A DNA stretch of 37,259 bases, taken from NCBI GenBank assembly GCA_964599655.1, contig CAZRGV010000055.1, positions 1 through 37,259 on the forward strand. Reading direction: 5' to 3'. Within the stretch, counting starts at the first letter, position 1. The number at the start of each line of letters is the position of its first letter. Under the pieces are notes generated by a model. It was not told where the DNA came from. It was given only the letters and a program-made list of their open reading frames with translations, and did no database searches. Shown piece after piece: positions 15,273 through 23,612 of the stretch. A program made the position numbers and the translations under genes. The stretch comes from CAZRGV01 sp964599655 (GTDB lineage Bacteria; Planctomycetota; Planctomycetia; Isosphaerales; Isosphaeraceae).

Positions 15273-16248
15273 TCAGCCTTTGCGAGTCGCCCGAACCACC
15301 CTGGGGTGGTTGGCGGCGTCACGAACGGTGGGAGCCAGTTCCAGCTCGGGCTCGGCGGCGATGCGGTCGCGGACAGGTTTTTCCTGCGCCGTCCCGATCT
15401 CGAGGATCAGGTGGCCTCCGGGTTTAAGTCTCGCCGGAGCGCCGGTGATCAGGCGAGCAACGACCCGCAAACCATCGGGTCCCCCGTCGAGAGCGAGGCG
15501 CGGTTCGTAGTCTCGAACCCCTGGCTCCAGGCAAGCGATCTCTTCGGTGGGGATATAAGGCGGGTTCGACAGAATCGCGTCGAAGGGCTCCTCTCCTGCG
15601 AGCGGATCGTAGAGATCACCGAGTCGGAACTCAACACGATCGGCCAGGCCGAGCGCCTCGGCGNNNNNNNNNNNNNNNNNNNGCCCCGGCAAGGGCCTCG
15701 GGGCTACAGTCGGTCGCGAGAAAACGGGCGGACTTGTGCTGCTTCAGGCAGGCCAGGGCGATCGCCCCGGAGCCGGTCCCTACGTCCAGGCATTTGGGTG
15801 CCGGATGCCCCTTGAAGAGGGAAAGGAATTCAACGACCACAGTCTCGGTATCGGGCCGGGGAATCAGGACGGCCGGGGAGACGGTGAGGGGTAAAGAGAA
15901 GAACTCCTTGCGACCAACGAGGTAGGCTACCGGCATGCCCTCGGCTCGTCGACGGACTAGATCTCGGAATTTGACCCGATCTCGCTCACCGACCGGATCC
16001 TCGTAGTGAGTATAGAGCTGCACGCGAGGCCATTCGAGGACGTGTGCTAGTAGGACCTCGGCATCCAGGCGAGGACTCTCTGCCCCCTTTCGACGGAGGT
16101 AGTCAGTCGTCCAAGACAACAGTCGCCCGATGGTCCAGCGGTCCTCCTCGGATTCCGCCGGTGATGCCGGGGGCGAGGGCGCCTCAGGGTGAGACCAGGA
16201 GCGGCTCGGGATGCGGCGACGGGGAGAGTCGGCATCTCTTGGCGTCAT
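15273..16248 (-). CDS. prmC: Peptide chain release factor N5-glutamine methyltransferase PrmC (interrupted by an N run)
   Basis: PrmC methylates the Gln of the GGQ motif in release factors RF1 and RF2. The N-terminal part has a Pro/Ser/Arg-rich leader of about 37 residues, then WTIGRLLSWTTDYLRRKGAESPRLDAEVLLAHVL, the RF-binding helices, then IPRPDTE and the SAM motif CLDVGTGSGAIAL. After 19 Ns (15664-15682) the protein resumes in another frame with AEALGLADRVEF and the catalytic NPPYIP. The two halves join in frame only if the gap is a multiple of three (18 fits the roughly six residues expected between SPEALA and AEALGL), so this is an assembly gap, not a frameshift; the full protein would be about 324 residues. 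It starts 3 bases after the prfA stop, in the order rpmE-prfA-prmC. Confidence 0.92.
15664..15682. other. Assembly gap (19 N) inside prmC
   Basis: Nineteen undetermined bases. The coding phase on both sides requires a length divisible by three, so the run is at least one base off. Confidence 0.95.
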
Positions 16249-16251
16249 GCG

Positions 16252-17319
16252 TCAGGCCTCGCCAAGCTGTTCGCGGCGATCGTGGTCGATCAAGGCCGTG
16301 GTCAACGGGTTCAGGTCACCTTGAATGATCCGATCCAAATTGTAAAGAGTCAGCCCGATGCGGTGGTCCGTCACCCGATTCTGGGGAAAGTTATAGGTGC
16401 GGATGCGCTGCGATCGATCACCCGAACCGATCAAGGTCCGTCGCTGCTCGGCCCGCTCTGTCTCGGCCTGTTCGCGCATCTGATCGAACAGGCGGCCGCG
16501 GAGCAGTCGCAGAGCCTTGGCCCGGTTCTTGTGCTGGCTCCGCTCGTCCCGGCAAACGACGACCAGGCCGGACGGCTTGTGGGTTAGCCTCACCGCGCTC
16601 TCGGTCTTGTTCTGATGCTGTCCGCCGGGTCCTCCGGCTCGCATCACGTCGACTTCGAGATCCTCGGGACGGATCTCGACCTCGACCTCTTCCGGTTCGG
16701 CCAGGACCGCCACCGTGGCCAGCGATGTATGGATTCGCCCTTGCGTTTCCGTTTCCGGCACACGCTGAACCCGATGCCCACCGCTTTCAAACTGGAGGTT
16801 CCGGAACGCACCGTCTCCCGTGATGCTAAAAGAGGCCTCTTTGAAGCCTCCAAGCTCGGTCGCCACAAACTCGAGCGGCTCGAACTGCCAGCCCATCGAC
16901 TCGGCGTAACGGCGATACATCTCGACCAGGTCGCGAGCGAACAGAGCCGCCTCGTCACCGCCCGTCCCGGCGCGGACTTCCATGATCAGCCCCGGACGAT
17001 CGACCCCGGCCTGCTGGTCGTAGATGAGGTTACGGAGGGTATCACCCACTTCAGCCTCTCGACTTCGAAGCTGGTCGAGTTCGGCCTCCGCGTACGCTCG
17101 CATCTCTGGGTCCGACTCCTCGGCCAGGAGCCGCTCGGCCTCGGCGATCTCCCGGCCCAGTTCGAGATATCGCCCATAGGGGACGGCGACCTTGGCCAGG
17201 CTACCTCGCTCCTTGGCCAGGGCGGTCACTCTCGACGGGTTCGAGGAAACGGACGGGTCCGACAGGGCCGATTCCAGTTCGCGGAACCGATGATAGTCGG
17301 CCTGCAGCTTCTCAAACAT
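16252..17319 (-). CDS. prfA: Peptide chain release factor 1 (RF1)
   Basis: A 355-residue RF1 that recognises UAA and UAG stop codons and releases the finished peptide. The N-terminal helical domain (1-100) is followed by the codon-recognition loop with PET at 188-190 (the RF1 PxT tripeptide, in HRVQRVPETETQGRIHTS) and GGQ at 232-234 in GGPGGQHQNKTESAVR, the peptidyl-transferase-centre motif. Length and motif order are normal for the family; RF2 would have SPF instead of PxT. It lies between rpmE and prmC; prmC, which modifies the GGQ Gln of this protein, starts 3 bases after its stop. No sharp SD was needed to choose the start, since MFEKL is the standard beginning. Confidence 0.97.
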   Translation of the reverse strand: MFEKLQADYHRFRELESALSDPSVSSNPSRVTALAKERGSLAKVAVPYGRYLELGREIAEAERLLAEESDPEMRAYAEAELDQLRSREAEVGDTLRNLIYDQQAGVDRPGLIMEVRAGTGGDEAALFARDLVEMYRRYAESMGWQFEPLEFVATELGGFKEASFSITGDGAFRNLQFESGGHRVQRVPETETQGRIHTSLATVAVLAEPEEVEVEIRPEDLEVDVMRAGGPGGQHQNKTESAVRLTHKPSGLVVVCRDERSQHKNRAKALRLLRGRLFDQMREQAETERAEQRRTLIGSGDRSQRIRTYNFPQNRVTDHRIGLTLYNLDRIIQGDLNPLTTALIDHDRREQLGEA

Positions 17320-17517
17320 AGGACGTGATAGATTCTCGGCGTTGCGAGACGGATGGGATCAGGGTGGAACGGCGTGCAATCGCTCGGCTCGTTGTCGATG
17401 TAAGACAACCTCGCGCGTGACTCGCCGCAGCCTGAAGCGGTGGTGGCCTTACGCCTTCTCGATTCCACTCGAATCAAGCCGCGGCGGGCGATCGAAAACG
17501 AGCGCGCGGGCCGATTC

Positions 17518-17766
17518 TTAGGCCTTGGCCGTTTCTTCGGCGGCGGCCTTCTTGTTCTTCTTGCCGTAAGTCCCCTGGAACTTTCGGTTGAACTTGTCGA
17601 CCCGGCCAGCGGCGTCGACGAACTTGACCGTGCCCGTGTAGTACGGATGGCACTTCGAACAGACTTCCACCGTGATCTTCGGCTTGGTGCTTCGGGTCTT
17701 GAATTGATTCCCGCAGCCACAGGTCACGGTACAATCCTGGTATTTCGGATGAATTCCGTCTTTCAT
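17518..17766 (-). CDS. rpmE: Ribosomal protein bL31, zinc-binding form, with basic C-terminal tail
   Basis: An 82-residue protein of the large ribosomal subunit. MKDGIHPKYQDCTVTC is the standard bL31 start; the ATG at 17766 is preceded by AAGGA at 12 bases. The zinc ligands are the Cys pairs CGC and CSKC, followed by HPYYTG and the conserved end of the fold, VDAAGRVDKFNRKF. The Cys residues mark the C+ type, which binds zinc and is normally used when zinc is plentiful. A Lys/Ala-rich tail (GKKNKKAAAEETAKA) extends past the usual end. It leads the rpmE-prfA-prmC cluster, with 198 bases before prfA, a gap in which I see no other gene. Confidence 0.96.
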   Translation of the reverse strand: MKDGIHPKYQDCTVTCGCGNQFKTRSTKPKITVEVCSKCHPYYTGTVKFVDAAGRVDKFNRKFQGTYGKKNKKAAAEETAKA

Positions 17767-17973
17767 GGCGTCGCCATTCCTTCTCTGGTTCTCGGAACGG
17801 TGTTCAGATCTCGGCGTCTTTCGTTTCCGAAAGGTCGAAGAATACCATTTTACCAGGTCAAGCCTCAATCAACGAGAGCTGACACAACGATCGAGCCACC
17901 CTGTCTCTCGACATACCGCCTCACCGCGTCGGGAAACGACAAACCCGCAAACGTGTTACGTCTCTCCGACCGA

Positions 17974-18744
17974 TTAGTTCGGTTCCTTGGGAAGGGGTTT
18001 GCCATCGAGTAGGTCCCTCACGACCTTCTCGACCTGCTCGTAGGTGAACTGATTGTCCGGGTCGTCGAGGGTGAACCGCTTGATCTCCTTGCCATCCGGT
18101 CCGTAAAGGAACACAGCGGGAATGGCATTGATATCGAATTTGTCGAAGGCGACTCCCGCTTCCTCATCAATCAGAAAGTTGGTGATAACGGCCTTCTTCT
18201 CATGGAGGAACTTCTCCGCTTCCTGGATATCTTCGGGAACCGAGGGGTCGTCGAGCGATACGGAGATGACGCGAAGGCCCCTGTCGCCGTACTTGTGGTG
18301 CATCTCGACCAAGTGAGGGAAATTCTCCTTGCAGGGAGGGCAATAGGTTGCCCAGGCGTCCACCAGGGTAAACTTCGCCTTGGTCGGGTTGGCCGTGATC
18401 CTGGCCCGGAATTCGTCGAACTTGACTGGGATCAGCGTGATCGAGGGTTCAGCGACTCTGACGGCTGGGGCGCTCGCATCGGTATCGGCGGGCAAGGCCG
18501 CCAGATCGATCGGCTTGATCGCACCGGGTTCGGCCGCATGCTGGTCCGTTGTGGTTGGGTGAGGCGACTCGGCTGCGTCAGGCTTGGCGGCTTCGGAGGA
18601 AGCGGCTTCCGGTGGCTTGGGCTGAAGGACCTCGGATGGAGTCGGCAGAATCGTGGTCGTGTTCGGCGTGACCTCGCCGCAACCGAGACCGACCAGGGCC
18701 AGAACTAGGAACGTCAGAAGCCGAAAGCAAGCGGCGGATGTCAC
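17974..18744 (-). CDS. TlpA-like thioredoxin-fold lipoprotein
   Basis: A 256-residue exported protein. The GTG at 18744 follows GGGAGGAA by 7 bases and opens a lipoprotein signal peptide (FRLLTFLVLALVGLGC, Cys22); longer frames would overlap the neighbouring gene. Residues about 25-100 are a low-complexity Pro/Ala/Glu linker. The thioredoxin-like domain follows with the redox pair Cys135-Pro-Pro-Cys138 in WATYCPPCKENFP and the cis-Pro segment NAIPAVFLYGPDG. TlpA/ResA-type proteins reduce disulfides outside the cytoplasm, often for cytochrome c or stress. A second thioredoxin-fold gene lies 116 bases upstream on the same strand. The lipobox is not a perfect match (GLGC), so membrane anchoring is likely rather than certain. 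Confidence 0.87.
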   Translation of the reverse strand: MTSAACFRLLTFLVLALVGLGCGEVTPNTTTILPTPSEVLQPKPPEAASSEAAKPDAAESPHPTTTDQHAAEPGAIKPIDLAALPADTDASAPAVRVAEPSITLIPVKFDEFRARITANPTKAKFTLVDAWATYCPPCKENFPHLVEMHHKYGDRGLRVISVSLDDPSVPEDIQEAEKFLHEKKAVITNFLIDEEAGVAFDKFDINAIPAVFLYGPDGKEIKRFTLDDPDNQFTYEQVEKVVRDLLDGKPLPKEPN

Positions 18745-18860
18745 GGCGCGATTCCTCCCAGGCGAAGCGCGAATTCGCCCGCCGCCGAGGAATGCATCGG
18801 CGACGGGCGAAGGATGGATCCGAAGGAGACCAGCCAGGAAAACCCGGCGGGTCTGACCAA

Positions 18861-19475
18861 TTAGTTGTCGTACTTCACGCCACAACCAACCGGGCGGGTT
18901 TCCTTGACGGGAACCTCGGTACCGGCGAGCAACGCATCGACCGCGTCCTTGAGATAAGTCTTCTTGACGCGGTTCTCATTCTGGCTGTCGTCCATGGCGC
19001 CCATGTAGCGAATGACCCGGTCCTTGTCCAGGACGAAGAACTGAGGAGTGTTGGTGGCGCCATAATCACGGCCGATCTTCTGGGTTTCGTCGAAGCCGTA
19101 GACGAAGTTGTAACCCTTGTCCTTGACGCGCTGCTTGATGGCGTTCAGGTCGTCCATCTTGCGAAGCGGGCCGCCCGTAACGGCGACGCCGAGCACGCGG
19201 ACGTTCTTGTCCTTGTACTGCTGGGCGAAGTCGATGATCCGATCTTCGTACGCGGTCACCACGGGGCAGTGGTTGGCCAGGAAGACCAGAACCACGACAT
19301 CTTCCTTGACGTCCGGAAGGCTGACGCTAGCCTCCTCGCCGCCAGGCGTCGTGGCCGGGATACCCGAGAAACTCGGGGCCTTCTGGCCGACGCTGACCTT
19401 CTTGTTATACTCACCAGCCCAGACAGGGCTGGCCGCCAAGGCGACCGCGAACAGGCCGAGGACCAACTTGCGCAT
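18861..19475 (-). CDS. Secreted redoxin (AhpC/TSA-like) with a single active-site Cys
   Basis: A 204-residue protein. The ATG at 19475 follows AGAGGAGC by about 8 bases and starts a clean signal peptide (MRKLVLGLFAVALAASPVWA, cleavage before GEYNKK). The thioredoxin/peroxiredoxin fold shows VGQKAPSF, the active-site block FLANHCPVV with Cys70, RVLGVAVTGG and the cis-Pro segment GATNTPQFFVLD. The usual CxxC is reduced to Cys-Pro-Val-Val, the form seen in a large family of uncharacterised thiol proteins in planctomycetes; a second Cys near the end (VGCGVKYDN) could be the resolving partner. Probably extracytoplasmic redox or peroxide chemistry. It precedes the TlpA-like gene on the same strand. 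Confidence 0.87.
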   Translation of the reverse strand: MRKLVLGLFAVALAASPVWAGEYNKKVSVGQKAPSFSGIPATTPGGEEASVSLPDVKEDVVVLVFLANHCPVVTAYEDRIIDFAQQYKDKNVRVLGVAVTGGPLRKMDDLNAIKQRVKDKGYNFVYGFDETQKIGRDYGATNTPQFFVLDKDRVIRYMGAMDDSQNENRVKKTYLKDAVDALLAGTEVPVKETRPVGCGVKYDN

Positions 19476-19780
19476 CGATGAAGCTCCTCTTGGTGGGGAA
19501 ATCTCCAGACGGACCAAACCGTCCGCCTGCCACAACGGGTCGCTTTCTATCCCATCACGGGGACTCGCCATCCCGAGAGTTCCCGTTTGCGGCTGAACTG
19601 AGCTAAAAGTCAACTGAATCGTGCCAAATCGGCAACACCCTAAAATCCAACACAGCGCCAAAGAAGCGTCGGATGGTGTGATGCTGTCCCACGAAAATGG
19701 GACTGACTCCCCCGAGAACTATCGTTCGAACGCCCCGATTATCGCGACATAAGGTCCGGTGTCAACAAGCTGAGCCGTGA
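19476..19780. other. 305-base intergenic region with a hairpin and a palindrome
   Basis: No gene is seen. GTCCCA-CGAAAA-TGGGAC forms a perfect hairpin at 19686-19703, downstream of the ThuA-like gene (which reads leftward and stops at 19781) and upstream of the redoxin. The text around it, TGTCCCACGAAAATGGGACT, resembles REP-like hairpins that are scattered in many genomes. CGTTCGAACG at 19723-19732 is a perfect ten-base palindrome. The hairpin might serve as a terminator, but lacks a T-tract. Confidence 0.4.
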
Positions 19781-20554
19781 TCAGGAGCGCCCAGTGGTCC
19801 AGAGCGCGGCGTTGGCGACAACCTGGCGAACCATCGGATGGAAGAGCACTGGGAACGCGTCATCGCCCGGCCGGAAGTAAACGACTCGCCCTTTTCCGAC
19901 GCTCCAGGTCAGGCCGCTACGGAAAGATTCGCCCGAATCCCAGCTCGATCGGAGAACCACCGCCTCAGGTTCGGGAACGACAAACGGTTCCGCGAACATT
20001 GAGGTCTTGGGGATTGTGAACGGCGCCACGCCTCGTGCGATCGGATGATCGGGAGCCGCGACCGTGACGTGCTCGGGGCGACCGTCTTCTCGCCAAGCCT
20101 TGGGTTCGCAAGGCATTCCCATCAGAGCCCGGAACGGCTTGCTGGCGTAGGAACCATGCAACGCGACAAGTCCAAGCCGTCCCGAACGAACGCGCTCGAC
20201 GACGGCCTGAACCCGCGACTCGGGGACATCATCGTGGCGAAGCCGTCCCCACCAGACCAAAGCCTCGGTGTCGTCGAGCACCGCGTCGGAAAGGCCGGCC
20301 TCGGGATCGGACAAGCGGGCTTGCGATACTTGAAATCCCGGGTAGCGGCGAAGGGCCTCCGCCAGAGCACCATCAACATCCTCGGGATACACCGAGCGGG
20401 GGGCGGTTCCTTCGCACCAGATTCGGACTCGGACGGGCGAGGCGGGCAGAGCCTGAGCGGGAGCAGCCTGGGAGCGGCCAACCCATCCCAGCGCGGCCGC
20501 GCCAGCTCCCGCCGCCAACCGAAACATCGATCGGCGATTGAGAACGGGATTCAT
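19781..20554 (-). CDS. Exported ThuA-like protein
   Basis: A 257-residue protein (an in-frame ATG 33 bases further upstream is also possible; neither has a strong ribosome site). The N-terminus NRRSMFRLAAGAGAAALGWVG is Tat-like. The domain shows ThuA motifs: YPEDVDGALAEAL, EALVWWGRLRHDDV, and ALHGSYASKPFRALMGM, then AWREDGRPEHVTVAAPDHPIA and the end GKGRVVYFRPGDDAFPV. ThuA-like proteins have a glutamine-amidotransferase-like fold and are linked to trehalose or other sugar use; their chemistry is unproven. Planctomycetes carry many. It stands alone, with a hairpin after its stop. Confidence 0.85.
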   Translation of the reverse strand: MNPVLNRRSMFRLAAGAGAAALGWVGRSQAAPAQALPASPVRVRIWCEGTAPRSVYPEDVDGALAEALRRYPGFQVSQARLSDPEAGLSDAVLDDTEALVWWGRLRHDDVPESRVQAVVERVRSGRLGLVALHGSYASKPFRALMGMPCEPKAWREDGRPEHVTVAAPDHPIARGVAPFTIPKTSMFAEPFVVPEPEAVVLRSSWDSGESFRSGLTWSVGKGRVVYFRPGDDAFPVLFHPMVRQVVANAALWTTGRS

Positions 20555-20772
20555 GGACTCTGATTCAGAGTGTTTCTGAAAACTCATGGCGGAATTTGTG
20601 GCAACCGGGGGGGAGAGTCGGGAGGTTCGTCTGGAAGGTTTCCCAGGTGAGGCCGTGCTAGCAGAAGAGATATGCTAAACGGTTTTCGGTGGGGCACGCA
20701 AGAGTCAGGATCGACTTTTTGCGACGATTCCGACGGCCCAAAGAAGGTTGGCGGACGACCAAGAGACGGGCG

Positions 20773-21178
20773 TTACCGGCGGAGCCGAAATGGCCGGGGC
20801 AGCAGGTCGGCGATTGAGATAACGCCTACGCGGTCGATGACAACGGGTGTTTCGGGATCGGCAAACTCGCTGAGCACTTGCCGGCAGGCGCCACAAGGCA
20901 TGAGCTGGGCGGGGTCCGCGTCTTCTGCCGCGTCAACGCAAGCCACGGCCACGGCCTCGATGGGGACCGCGCCCGCCAGGATCGCGGCGAAGGCAGCGTT
21001 ACGCTCGGCGCAAACGGTGAGACCATAGGAGGCATTCTCGACGTTGGCACCCCTGAAAATTCGGCCACCCGCCCGCACGGCCGCTCCCACGTGGAAATTC
21101 GAGTAGGGGCAATAGGCGGAACAANNNNNNNNNNGCCTCGCGAGCGGCTTGCAGCAACTCTTCGAGCGGATCGGCCAT
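20773..21178 (-). CDS. cdd: Cytidine deaminase (interrupted by an N run)
   Basis: A zinc enzyme that turns cytidine and deoxycytidine into uridine forms for pyrimidine salvage. The ATG at 21178 opens with MADPLEELLQAARE; after 10 Ns (21125-21134) the frame continues with CSAYCPYSNFHVGAA, GGRIFRGANVENASYGLTVCAERNA and PCGACRQVLSEFAD. The zinc ligands are the Cys of CAERN and the two Cys of PCGAC; the Glu of CAE is the proton shuttle. The two parts are out of phase by one base as given, and join correctly if the gap is a multiple of three (9 fits), giving about 134 residues, normal for the homotetrameric class. So it is an assembly gap and not a broken gene. Confidence 0.92.
21125..21134. other. 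Assembly gap (10 N) inside the cytidine deaminase gene
   Basis: Ten undetermined bases; the coding phase requires 9 or another multiple of three. Confidence 0.95.
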
Positions 21179-21373
21179 GCGTGGCTCCCGCGTCCTGAGT
21201 CTGCCGAAACCGCGACCAACCGGTGATCACGGCTCGGCCAGAATCGATTAAATGCAAAGGAGAGACCAATTTCAGGAATTCTCAGCTTCCCGAAGCGGGA
21301 ACGCCATCGAGAGGGCCGATCAGGCGGTCCGTCCCGATGGCGTCAGGAGGAACCCTGTGGCTCCCTTGGCGAT

Positions 21374-22090
21374 TTATTCTCCGTGGAACCGAGTATCCTG
21401 GATGTTGTCGCCCGGAGCATGGTCAACAAAATGCCACGAAAGCTCGTTCACGACCAGTTTGACAAACTTGTTCCGGAAGGCCGACCGGCTGACACCCGCT
21501 TCGACTGGAATCTGACCGGTCACCGGGAAGATCGTGTCACGGTCCCCTTCGTAAATGATCTCGGACTCCTTGGGTCGATCGAGAATCTCGTGCCCTCGAT
21601 CATCCTTGGGGTGGGCGAGCTCGGTAACCTGGATGTGGACGCTAGAACGTCCGCCGAGCATGCCGGGGCTTGAGGGGTCGTCAATCTGGAACTGGCGAAT
21701 TTCGAGGAAGATCACGACATCGGCATCGAACGCCTTGGCCGCCTCGACCGGATCGCTCCAGGTGGGTTTGGCCTGCATCCAGGCCGCCACGTCGTTGGGG
21801 CTGACGACATCGATCTTCTTGACGTTCTCGCGAAGGATCTTGACAAGCTCTCGCGTGATGTCACGGTCGAGGGTCAAGAACTCGCTCTGAAGGCCGGCCA
21901 CGCCTGTGGTCAATACGACAACGCGCTTTCCTTTCAAGGAGGGGCAAGGGGCCGCCACCTTGGGTTCGAATGGTTGAAGAAAGTACATCGCCTGCCGAGG
22001 GTCGCAACCACTGAACGCCGAGACACTAGCGGCGATGAGAACCAACAAGGCGGTGGCGCGACGCATCCTTGCGAGCGGCCGAGGGGTCAT
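21374..22090 (-). CDS. Lipoprotein of unknown function
   Basis: A 238-residue protein with a lipoprotein signal: RMRRATALLVLIAASVSAFSGC, Cys29 after a good lipobox (FSGC). The mature part begins PRQAMYFLQPFEPKVAAPCPSLKGKRVVVL and contains TLDRDITRELVKILRENVKKIDVVSPNDVAAWM and ADVVIFLEIRQFQIDD, a pattern of alternating strands and helices like outer-membrane-associated proteins that build a small alpha/beta domain. I know of similar conserved planctomycete lipoproteins but no function. Its ATG is one base after the stop of the upstream DUF2752 gene, with GGGAGG in that gene's last codons, so the two are translationally coupled and probably act together in the envelope. Confidence 0.8.
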   Translation of the reverse strand: MTPRPLARMRRATALLVLIAASVSAFSGCDPRQAMYFLQPFEPKVAAPCPSLKGKRVVVLTTGVAGLQSEFLTLDRDITRELVKILRENVKKIDVVSPNDVAAWMQAKPTWSDPVEAAKAFDADVVIFLEIRQFQIDDPSSPGMLGGRSSVHIQVTELAHPKDDRGHEILDRPKESEIIYEGDRDTIFPVTGQIPVEAGVSRSAFRNKFVKLVVNELSWHFVDHAPGDNIQDTRFHGE

Positions 22091-22091
22091 C

Positions 22092-22529
22092 CTAAACCCT
22101 CCCGAAAAGCAGTCGAATAATCCAGGCCGCCAGGCTCAACGCCATGGTGGCCACCACCAGCACGGCAAGTGGTTCCTGCACGGTTCTTGAACCCCAAGGC
22201 TCGCCACGAAACGCCGTGACTAGGCACCAGGGAATCAACCCGATGCAGACTGGGACCAGAAAGCAACCGGCAGGATGAGCCCGCCAGGCCATGACCAACC
22301 GCCCCCGAACCATCCAGGCGAACGATGTCGTCATCCCGCACGTCGGACAGGGACGACCTGTCCGATCAAGGAACGCGCAGGACCTCAATCCGAGCTGGGT
22401 GTGGGTTCCTCGACCTGTTGGGTCCGGCCGAAGCACGCGAGCCAGCGACAGACCCGCGACCAGAATTAGGGCCGCGACCGCCAGGGCCAGCCGGGCGTCG
22501 CGGCGCAGCCGCACGCCCGGTGTTCGCAT
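22092..22529 (-). CDS. DUF2752 membrane protein
   Basis: A 145-residue protein with three predicted helices (ALAVAALILVAGLSLARVL, CFLVPVCIGLIPWCLVTAF, LAVLVVATMALSLAAWII). The DUF2752 signature is RPCPTCGMTTSFAWMVRG at residues 59-76, followed by AWRAHPAGCF; the two Cys (61, 64) are usual in the family. Function is unknown. It is translationally coupled to the lipoprotein gene that follows. The start has only a weak GGAC box. A palindromic repeat element lies about 140-270 bases upstream. Confidence 0.85.
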   Translation of the reverse strand: MRTPGVRLRRDARLALAVAALILVAGLSLARVLRPDPTGRGTHTQLGLRSCAFLDRTGRPCPTCGMTTSFAWMVRGRLVMAWRAHPAGCFLVPVCIGLIPWCLVTAFRGEPWGSRTVQEPLAVLVVATMALSLAAWIIRLLFGRV

Positions 22530-22670
22530 GCCACACGTCCAGTTCGAGGGTGCGATGATCCAAGCAACGGCCCGACACCCAATCCATGGAGTCGAGACCG
22601 CCGAGGTTGATGTGCGGACTCAACCTAGCGAACTTCTCGAAATCGAGCAAGAGCAAGATCGAGCATTCGA

Positions 22671-22795
22671 ACTAAGCACCTGGACCGAGTCATACCGCGT
22701 TTCCTAGCGGGGCTCGGGTGCCACGGGTCGTCCTCGACCCGTGCTCTGGCCTGGGCCGACGCGGAACAGGGGTCGAGGACGACCCGTGGCACCCG
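22671..22795. repeat. Dispersed palindromic repeat element, copy A
   Basis: The element begins with ACTAAGCACCTGGACCGAGT and CATACCGC (22671-22698), then has a perfect 26-base inverted repeat: left arm 22715-22740, right arm 22770-22795, loop of 29 bases. The arms read CGGGTGCCACGGGTCGTCCT and onward. The first block reappears at 37205-37232 at the right end of the window with 26 of 28 bases alike, again about 16 bases before GGGTGCCAC. It sits between the ends of the acyltransferase gene and the promoter side of the DUF2752 gene. Translation of the block on the minus strand gives GMTRSRCLV in both copies, a source of false small genes. Confidence 0.85.
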
Positions 22796-22824
22796 GAAAA
22801 CTCGGCTCAATCCGGTCCACTCGC

Positions 22825-23497
22825 TTAGGCAAGCCGCTCAACCCACGCCTCGGCCTCGTCAGTGGCGGCATTCATTCGACGCTCGATTTCCAGGCGGCAC
22901 GCCTCGATGGTCTCGCGCACGNNNNNNNNNNNNNNNNNNNNNNNNNNNNNNNGGCGTGACGCAGGCGGCCACCGAAAACGGCCGGGGCACGGCGAAGCGG
23001 TCCCAGCTTTTTGCCCGCCAAGGCCGTCGAAAGGCCATGCCTGCACCCACGACCGGATACCCCGTTTTGCTCGACAGGTAGGCGAGACCTTGATGCACGT
23101 GTCGCCTCGGACCTTTCGGGCCGTCCGGCGTGACACAAAGGTTACCTCGGTCCACCCGTTGAGTCATTTCTCGCAAGGCTCGGGCGCCTCCGCGCGTCGT
23201 CGAGCCCCGCACGACGCCGAATCCAAGTCGTCGAACCACCTGCGTGATCAACTCACCGTCTCGATGGTCGCTGATCAGAATCTGCATCTCGGGCCACGCC
23301 CAGTAATAGGCGGGGAAGAGCATGACCTCGTGGAAGAAGGCGTAAATGTAGCGCTGGCCAAGTCTTCGGGCGACCTCAGGATTAACGGACGGATCAGCGT
23401 ATCGGAAGTGGAACCGCGTCGTTCCGACCAGGCCTTTCACCATCCAGGCCCCAGTGATCCCTACCGCTCGAACCAGAAGCGGGTGCCGGATCTTCAT
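22825..23497 (-). CDS. Lysophospholipid acyltransferase-like protein, DUF374 type (interrupted by an N run)
   Basis: The ATG at 23497 is preceded by a perfect AAGGAGGT 8 bases upstream. MKIRHPLLVRAVGITGAWMVKGLVGTTRFHFRY is the family start; FFHEVMLFPAYYW (His56), then ILISDHRDGELITQVVRRLGFGVVRGSTTRGGARAL (residues 73-108) and TPDGPKGPRRHVHQGLAYLS are the core motifs of the DUF374 branch of acyltransferases, relatives of PlsC/LpxL-type enzymes. It probably acylates a lipid at the inner membrane. The C-terminal piece VRETIEACRLEIERRMNAATDEAEAWVERLA follows 31 Ns (22922-22952) in a different frame; the phase fits if the gap is a multiple of three (30), giving about 223 residues. Lipid A or phospholipid as substrate is open. 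Confidence 0.87.
22922..22952. other. Assembly gap (31 N) inside the acyltransferase gene
   Basis: Thirty-one undetermined bases; the coding phase requires 30 or another multiple of three. Confidence 0.95.
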
Positions 23498-23612
23498 CGG
23501 CTCGACCTCCTTGTCGGCGATTCTGCGAGGGATGTGGAGGAGACCCCGAAGGGGTACGAAACCATCGCACAACTTACGAGAAATGGGCCGTCGCGGCTAG
23601 ACGGCTCTCAAC

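Noticed and set aside
22625..22810. Small protein with GMTRSRCLV on the minus strand (also seen at 36976-37257)
   Set aside because: The shared peptide comes from the dispersed repeat block and is not preceded by a proper ribosome site; it is a translation of a repeat.
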